A stretch of DNA of 64,000 nucleotides from Clostridiales bacterium (lineage in GTDB: Bacteria > Bacillota > Clostridia > Saccharofermentanales > Saccharofermentanaceae), in contig JAFVDI010000031.1 in the NCBI GenBank assembly GCA_017478485.1, forward strand, positions 186,001-250,000, written 5' to 3'. Below the pieces are notes generated by a model that made no database searches, was not told the DNA's origin, and saw only the letters and a list, made by a program, of their open reading frames with translations. The translations under genes were made by a program, and so were the position numbers. Positions 60,023-64,000 of this stretch are shown in pieces (position 1 is the first letter of the stretch; every line of letters starts with the position of its first letter).

Positions 60023-60601
60023 ATGCCGAGAGTCATAACCGGGAGATTCAGGGGAACCGTGCTTTTCGCGCCTGAAGGTGATAAGACCAGGCCTACGACC
60101 GACAAGGTCAAGGAGGCTTTGTTCTCGATCATCCAGAATGACGTGCCGGGAAGTGAGTTCCTGGACCTTTTCGCAGGCTCGGGGCAGATCGGCATTGAAG
60201 CAGTAAGCCGCGGAGCAGTACGTGCAACGCTGGTTGACAAGGGCGGCGATCCCGCAAGGATCATTTCGCGCAATCTCGAAAAGATCCGCATGAAGGATTC
60301 GCCGGAAATAAGGTTTATCAAGGCCGGCTTTACGCAGGCTCTGGAGAAACTTGGTTCAAGCGGCGAGAAATTTGATATTATATTCATGGACCCTCCGTAC
60401 AAGATGGTGCCTGAGGCAGCGCTTGCGGCAGGGGAGATAATATGCCGTCTGGGAATGTTAAATGACGGGGGCATGCTGATAATCGAGCATGCGTCTGATA
60501 ATCCCCCGGCAGATTCTGTCTCGGAATTGAAAAGTGTTCGTTCTTGTAGTTATGGGACTACCGTGATAACATTTTTTAAGAAATGCTCGGAGGCGAGGTA
60601 A
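60023..60601 (+). CDS. rsmD: 16S rRNA m2G966 methyltransferase RsmD
   Basis: 192 residues. R-V-I-T-G-R-F-R-G start, R-P-T-T-D-K-V-K-E-A-L-F, F-L-D-L-F-A-G-S-G-Q-I-G-I-E-A SAM loop, and the N-methyltransferase motif D-P-P-Y near 120. It methylates N2 of G966 in 16S rRNA. It sits 1 base after recG and is followed directly by coaD, the standard arrangement. Confidence 0.96.
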   Translation: MPRVITGRFRGTVLFAPEGDKTRPTTDKVKEALFSIIQNDVPGSEFLDLFAGSGQIGIEAVSRGAVRATLVDKGGDPARIISRNLEKIRMKDSPEIRFIKAGFTQALEKLGSSGEKFDIIFMDPPYKMVPEAALAAGEIICRLGMLNDGGMLIIEHASDNPPADSVSELKSVRSCSYGTTVITFFKKCSEAR

Positions 60602-60602
60602 A

Positions 60603-61100
60603 GTGAAGGTCATGCTTTTCCCGGGGACGTTTGATCCCTTTACGAGAGGCCACAAGGATATTGCCAGACGCGCGGCAAAGCTTTGTGACGAGCTTTACGT
60701 GGCAGTTATGGAGAATTCTGCCAAGACTCCGCTCTTCACGCTGGATGAACGCGAGGACCTCATTAAGAAGTCGCTTGCGGTCGACGGACTTGATAACATT
60801 AAGGTCATGAAGTGGGACGGACTCATGGTCGATCTTTATACAAAGCTCGACTGCTGTGCTGTCGTAAGAGGCATCAGATCAGAGTCTGATTTCCGTTACG
60901 AAGCGGAAATGGCACTTGCCAACAGACTTCTTCATCCGGGATATGACGCGGTCCTCCTGCCCTGCAGGGATGATCTCTCGCTCATATCTTCGACCATTGT
61001 TAAAGAGGTAGGATATTATGGCGGCGACATTTCAAAGATGGTGCCTGCCGAGATCATAGACGTGGTAAAGGACAAATTCAAGAAAGGACGGAAACAGTAA
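60603..61100 (+). CDS. coaD: Phosphopantetheine adenylyltransferase
   Basis: 165 residues from a GTG start. P-G-T-F-D-P-F-T-R-G-H (nucleotidyltransferase HxGH-type motif, here T-R-G-H) near residue 6, R-G-I-R-S-E-S-D-F-x-Y-E near 91 and I-S-S-T-I-V-K-E near 129. It makes dephospho-CoA from 4'-phosphopantetheine and ATP. Its stop overlaps the next ATG. Confidence 0.97.
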   Translation: MKVMLFPGTFDPFTRGHKDIARRAAKLCDELYVAVMENSAKTPLFTLDEREDLIKKSLAVDGLDNIKVMKWDGLMVDLYTKLDCCAVVRGIRSESDFRYEAEMALANRLLHPGYDAVLLPCRDDLSLISSTIVKEVGYYGGDISKMVPAEIIDVVKDKFKKGRKQ

Positions 61101-61594
61101 TGGAGAACAGCAATTTCAATCAGGGAGGACAGCGCTACGACGCGATTAAGCACATTGATTACTTGATTGATATGATCAAGGATGCCTCGAGCGTACCTTT
61201 TTCGGACAAGTGCTCTATCGAGAGGACTGAGACAGTCAACTCGCTCCAGATCTTAAAGAACAACCTCCCCGGAGCCGTAGCCCAGTCAAACGATATCGTT
61301 TCCCGTGCACAGGACATCATCAGCACAGCTCGTGAGAAGAATAAGAAGATCATTGACGACGCGAACAGAATGTACGCAATGAAGGTCAACGATCATGAGA
61401 TCACAAAGGGCGCAAGGGAAGAGGCTGCAAAGATCATTGCCAACGCAGAAGCTCAGGCAGAGGATCTCCGCAAGAACGCTCATCTCTATGTAAAGCAGCT
61501 TCTTGAAAATGTCAACGGAACCCTTGGCGAGAACATGGCTAAGATCCAGACAAACCTCGCAGAGATCGAATCGGCTCTCACAGACAGCCAGTAA
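61100..61594 (+). CDS. Coiled-coil protein next to coaD, unknown function
   Basis: 164 residues, almost entirely helical and charged. A central segment (~68-135: A-R-E-K-N-K-K-I-I-D-D-A-N, A-R-E-E-A-A-K-I-I-A-N-A-E-A-Q-A-E-D) resembles the peripheral stalk or DivIVA-type helices. Similar small coiled-coil proteins follow coaD in many Clostridia and are often labelled only as ATPase or hypothetical. No Walker motif or membrane segment is present, so an ATPase label would be unsupported. Division or cell-pole scaffolding is a guess from shape. It overlaps coaD by one base. Confidence 0.75.
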   Translation: MENSNFNQGGQRYDAIKHIDYLIDMIKDASSVPFSDKCSIERTETVNSLQILKNNLPGAVAQSNDIVSRAQDIISTAREKNKKIIDDANRMYAMKVNDHEITKGAREEAAKIIANAEAQAEDLRKNAHLYVKQLLENVNGTLGENMAKIQTNLAEIESALTDSQ

Positions 61595-61621
61595 GATCTT
61601 AAGATTGAACCGATAACTACT

Positions 61622-61653
61622 GACGGCCGCAAATACTGCGACCGTCTGTTTAT
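61622..61653 (+). terminator. Rho-independent terminator
   Basis: Stem GACGGCCGCA / TGCGACCGTC (61622-61631 and 61637-61646, one C-A mismatch) with loop AATAC is followed by TGTTTAT. It ends the nrdR-to-coaD side and isolates the ATPase-DUF4276 pair. Confidence 0.7.
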
Positions 61654-61671
61654 AAGAACAGGGGGTGCAAC

Positions 61672-62883
61672 ATGATCCTCGGTGTAGAGATAGAAAACTT
61701 TGATGTCTTTGATAAGGACCGCGCAGGAATCCTTATTGAGGAGAGCATCACGATCGCTAAGGAAAAGTCTGCCGGCAATGTCACGGCACATAACAGGCTC
61801 CGTAACCTTAACGCGCTTGTCGGAAGAAACAGTACCGGCAAGACAAGTTTCATGGGATGCCTTTCTTTCCTTCAGGATGTCATAACCGAGGGCTGTGCAG
61901 CCGCTTCCATCTCCAAGGGAAGGCCTGGATTTGCCAACATGTGCCCCGATATTACGAAGCCGTCAGTTTTCAGGACATTTTTCAAGCTTGAAGACATCGT
62001 TACCGGCAAGCCGAAGTATGTTCAGTATGAACTCGGCATTTCCTCAAACATATATAAAAGTCCGATCATCTGTTATGAGAAAGTCCTTACTTCCGTTTTC
62101 GACGGTGATGAGATAAAGATAGTCACACTTCTTGATATTAAAGAGGGAAACGGATCGATCTCATGTCCGGGCGCAAAAGAAGGCGAAATGGATGAAGTGG
62201 TGCTCGACGATGAACATCTCCCCGCACTCAGCATCTACGGCAAGCTCACCAAATATGCGGATTTTGTCGTTCTCCTGAGGGAGATCAGACACTGGTTCTT
62301 TTGCAGTTTTTCATCAGAAGAACAAAGCTCATATTTCAATGACGGCGGAGCTCCCGGCGGCCACAAGCACCTGAACAGCTCAGGTTCAAATGTAGGCAAC
62401 GTTCTCGAATACATGAAGATGAGAGACGAGGCTGAATATGAAAAGATAGTTTCTGAAATAAAGGCCAAGATCCCCACGATGAAGCATAAGAAGAACCTTC
62501 CGGAAGTCCTGAGGGAAAGCCCGGACAAACTCTTCTTGTATCTGCTCCTTCTGCGTGACGGCGCTCCGAGGTCGACCATCTTTATAGAGACTCCCGACAA
62601 GGATCTTTACCATGACATGGTCGATGTCCTTGCGGACGAGATGAGATCTTATACTCTCAAGAACGGATACTGCCAGATTATCTTTTCGACGCACAATCCG
62701 TACATTATCGAGACATTGTCTCCTAAGGAAGTCTGGATCTTTGAGAGATCTTTCGAAAAAGCCTCCGGTGATGTCAACATAAGGTGCGCAGGCGACGATC
62801 CGCTCGTTTGCGAGCTGTTCAGGCAGGGTGTCGGAATGGGCGCCATCTGGTATGCGGGACACCTGGATTCAGATACGGAATGA
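61672..62883 (+). CDS. AAA_15/AAA_21-type ATPase, OLD-like ATPase subunit
   Basis: 403 residues; AGGGGGTG precedes the ATG. It begins with the I-L-G-V-E-I-E-N-F-D strand typical of ABC/SMC-like ATPases. The Walker A is G-R-N-S-T-G-K-T at residues 51-58, and F-S-T-H-N-P-Y-I-I-E near 340 is the H-switch. The expected Walker B L-x-D-E-P reads F-I-E-T-P-D, a noticeable deviation. No Toprim domain is fused, but the next gene encodes a DUF4276 protein. Pairing of such ATPases with a separate Toprim-like nuclease resembles OLD/Gabija-type antiviral modules. That comparison is inference. Confidence 0.8.
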   Translation: MILGVEIENFDVFDKDRAGILIEESITIAKEKSAGNVTAHNRLRNLNALVGRNSTGKTSFMGCLSFLQDVITEGCAAASISKGRPGFANMCPDITKPSVFRTFFKLEDIVTGKPKYVQYELGISSNIYKSPIICYEKVLTSVFDGDEIKIVTLLDIKEGNGSISCPGAKEGEMDEVVLDDEHLPALSIYGKLTKYADFVVLLREIRHWFFCSFSSEEQSSYFNDGGAPGGHKHLNSSGSNVGNVLEYMKMRDEAEYEKIVSEIKAKIPTMKHKKNLPEVLRESPDKLFLYLLLLRDGAPRSTIFIETPDKDLYHDMVDVLADEMRSYTLKNGYCQIIFSTHNPYIIETLSPKEVWIFERSFEKASGDVNIRCAGDDPLVCELFRQGVGMGAIWYAGHLDSDTE

Positions 62884-62896
62884 CGGGAATCGAAAA

Positions 62897-63577
62897 ATGC
62901 TGATAGAGATACTTTCAGAAGACAAATCGGGAGCAGTCGTAGTAGAGCGTCAGGTTGAACGCATCTGCGACACAGAAGGAACAAAAGCGCAGATCAATGT
63001 CAGACCGCACCGCGGATGCGGAAGCCTGCCTAAGGACCCGGAATCCAAACCACCGAAGTTTGCCAGTTCTCTTCTTGACCTTCTTCCCGCAAAGCTCCGC
63101 GCTTATAACAACGTTTACAGGGGAAAGGAAGTTATCCTGATAGTAACGATGGATTCCGACAATAACGATCCTGAAGCTCTCAGGAAAGAACTTTATGAAG
63201 CGGCCAGGAAGTATGCACCCGACATAAGGAGCGTTGTCGGCATAAGCACCGAAGAGATCGAAGCCTGGATGCTCGGTGACAGGGAAGCCGTAATGGAGGC
63301 ATATCCCGGCTGCAACAGGAAAGTCCTCGATGAGTATGAACAGGATTCTGTCTGCGGCACATGGGAAGTCCTTTGCCGCGCTATAAGCGAGAACGCCGAT
63401 AAGCTCATAGACATCGGATATCCCGCCATCGGCCACTACAAGGCAAGGTGGGCTGAAGACATTTCCAGGTTCATGCAGCCGCAGCGCAACATCTCGCCGA
63501 GCTTCAACACGTTCAGGATGGCGCTGGTCACGGCGCTTAAGAATCCCGTTCCGATCTACAGGAAGCGCTCTTTCTGA
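62897..63577 (+). CDS. DUF4276 (Toprim-like) partner of the AAA ATPase
   Basis: 226 residues from the ATG at 62897, 13 bases after the ATPase stop. The start I-E-I-L-S-E-D-K-S-G could provide the Toprim Glu, and V-T-M-D-S-D-N-N-D near 80 the D-x-D pair. G-I-S-T-E-E-I-E-A-W-M-L-G-D near 115 is the DUF4276 hallmark. From my knowledge of the family, DUF4276 belongs to the Toprim-like group and frequently follows an AAA_15/21 ATPase. A metal-dependent nuclease acting with the ATPase is the likely function. The stop overlaps the hemW start. Confidence 0.8.
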   Translation: MLIEILSEDKSGAVVVERQVERICDTEGTKAQINVRPHRGCGSLPKDPESKPPKFASSLLDLLPAKLRAYNNVYRGKEVILIVTMDSDNNDPEALRKELYEAARKYAPDIRSVVGISTEEIEAWMLGDREAVMEAYPGCNRKVLDEYEQDSVCGTWEVLCRAISENADKLIDIGYPAIGHYKARWAEDISRFMQPQRNISPSFNTFRMALVTALKNPVPIYRKRSF

Positions 63578-64000
63578 TGGGCAGACACATCTATGTCCAC
63601 AATCCCTTCTGCGTCCGCAAGTGTCCTTACTGCGGATTCTTTTCGGTGACAGACAGATCACTTGCCGAAAAGTATTATGAAGCAGCCGTCAGAGAGGCTT
63701 TGTTCTGGGCGGAGTATGACAAAAGCTATGTTTCGCCTGAAGACAAAGGTCCTGACACCGTCTATTTCGGAGGCGGCACCCCTTCATGCGTTCCCGAAAA
63801 ATATATATGCGGACTTTTGGAGACGATTATCAGTGCTTTCGGTATCGGAAGTGACGTCGAGATAACTTTGGAAGTAAATCCCGCATCATTTACTTTGGAA
63901 AAAGGCAGATCTTACACTAAGAGCGGCTTTAACCGCCTGTCCATGGGGATCCAGTCCCTCGATGACGGCGTACTTAAGACATTGGGCCGGCTTCACGATT
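63577..64000 (+). CDS. hemW: HemW-like radical SAM protein, 5' part
   Basis: About 141 residues are visible before the window ends. The ATG at 63577 overlaps the previous stop (TGATG), with AGGAAG about 11 bases upstream. The radical-SAM cluster C-x3-C-x2-C (N-P-F-C-V-R-K-C-P-Y-C) is near residue 12. Y-F-G-G-G-T-P-S near 70, E-V-N-P near 108, R-L-S-M-G-I-Q-S near 124 and L-G-R-L-H near 136 match HemW, formerly called oxygen-independent coproporphyrinogen III oxidase-like, which acts as a haem chaperone. True HemN has the longer C-x3-C-x2-C-x-C context. The C-terminal domain is outside the window. Confidence 0.88.
   Translation, partial: MGRHIYVHNPFCVRKCPYCGFFSVTDRSLAEKYYEAAVREALFWAEYDKSYVSPEDKGPDTVYFGGGTPSCVPEKYICGLLETIISAFGIGSDVEITLEVNPASFTLEKGRSYTKSGFNRLSMGIQSLDDGVLKTLGRLHD

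Noticed and set aside
61100..61594. ATPase after coaD
   Set aside because: Such proteins are often labelled ATPase, but there is no Walker A or B motif here, only coiled coil.

Overview
The window looks like a chromosome segment of an anaerobic Bacillota bacterium of the class Clostridia, probably an unnamed gut or rumen lineage. The grounds are a rimP-nusA-ylxR-L7Ae-infB-rbfA operon, an mraZ-led division and cell wall cluster with a PASTA penicillin-binding protein, BspA-type leucine-rich repeats, a permuted GH3 enzyme of the kind known from Ruminococcus and Butyrivibrio, a GH94 phosphorylase, and a YhbD-family protein. No rRNA, tRNA, insertion sequence, prophage or CRISPR array was seen. 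The species assignment is inference. Layout: 0-6 kb holds the 3' end of a leucine-rich-repeat surface protein, a small membrane protein, a bacterial-type PARG, two unrelated alpha/beta hydrolases and an Ala/Glu/Lys coiled-coil membrane protein. 6-10 kb holds a YhbD-ArsR regulator pair, then three minus-strand genes: a DUF218 membrane protein, mscL and a small P-loop protein. 10.2-18.9 kb is the rimP-to-ribF translation operon, preceded by a leader that can form two mutually exclusive hairpins. 19-20.1 kb is a membrane GGDEF protein. 20.4-29.2 kb is the most unusual part: seven tightly packed or overlapping genes encoding a CarS-like CDP-lipid synthase, phosphatidylserine synthase, phosphatidylserine decarboxylase, a UbiA-like transferase, a GNAT-like protein and two PEP-synthase-like dikinases with large uncharacterised central domains. 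I infer a dedicated lipid pathway in which lipid activation, headgroup attachment and decarboxylation are coupled to two dikinase phosphotransfer steps on unknown substrates. 29.3-35.7 kb is a probable intracellular beta-glucan utilisation operon (domain-swapped GH3, a membrane protein, GH94). It ends at a 64-bp-period hairpin repeat array. 36-40 kb, on the minus strand, holds a PD-(D/E)XK-like protein, a LytTR/DUF3021-regulated ABC exporter with its probable operator, and a possibly leaderless small gene. 40-41 kb is an iron-sulfur aldo/keto reductase. 41.2-54.4 kb is the division and cell wall (dcw) cluster: mraZ, rsmH, ftsL, a PASTA PBP, a fused murE-murF, ftsW, murG, divIB/ftsQ and ftsZ. 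It lacks mraY, murD, murC, murB and ftsA. The same direction continues with nrdR, a two-component system, nth, recG, rsmD, coaD and a coiled-coil protein to 61.6 kb. The window ends with a two-gene AAA ATPase plus DUF4276 (Toprim-like) module that resembles a split OLD-family nuclease, and the 5' part of a hemW-like gene.
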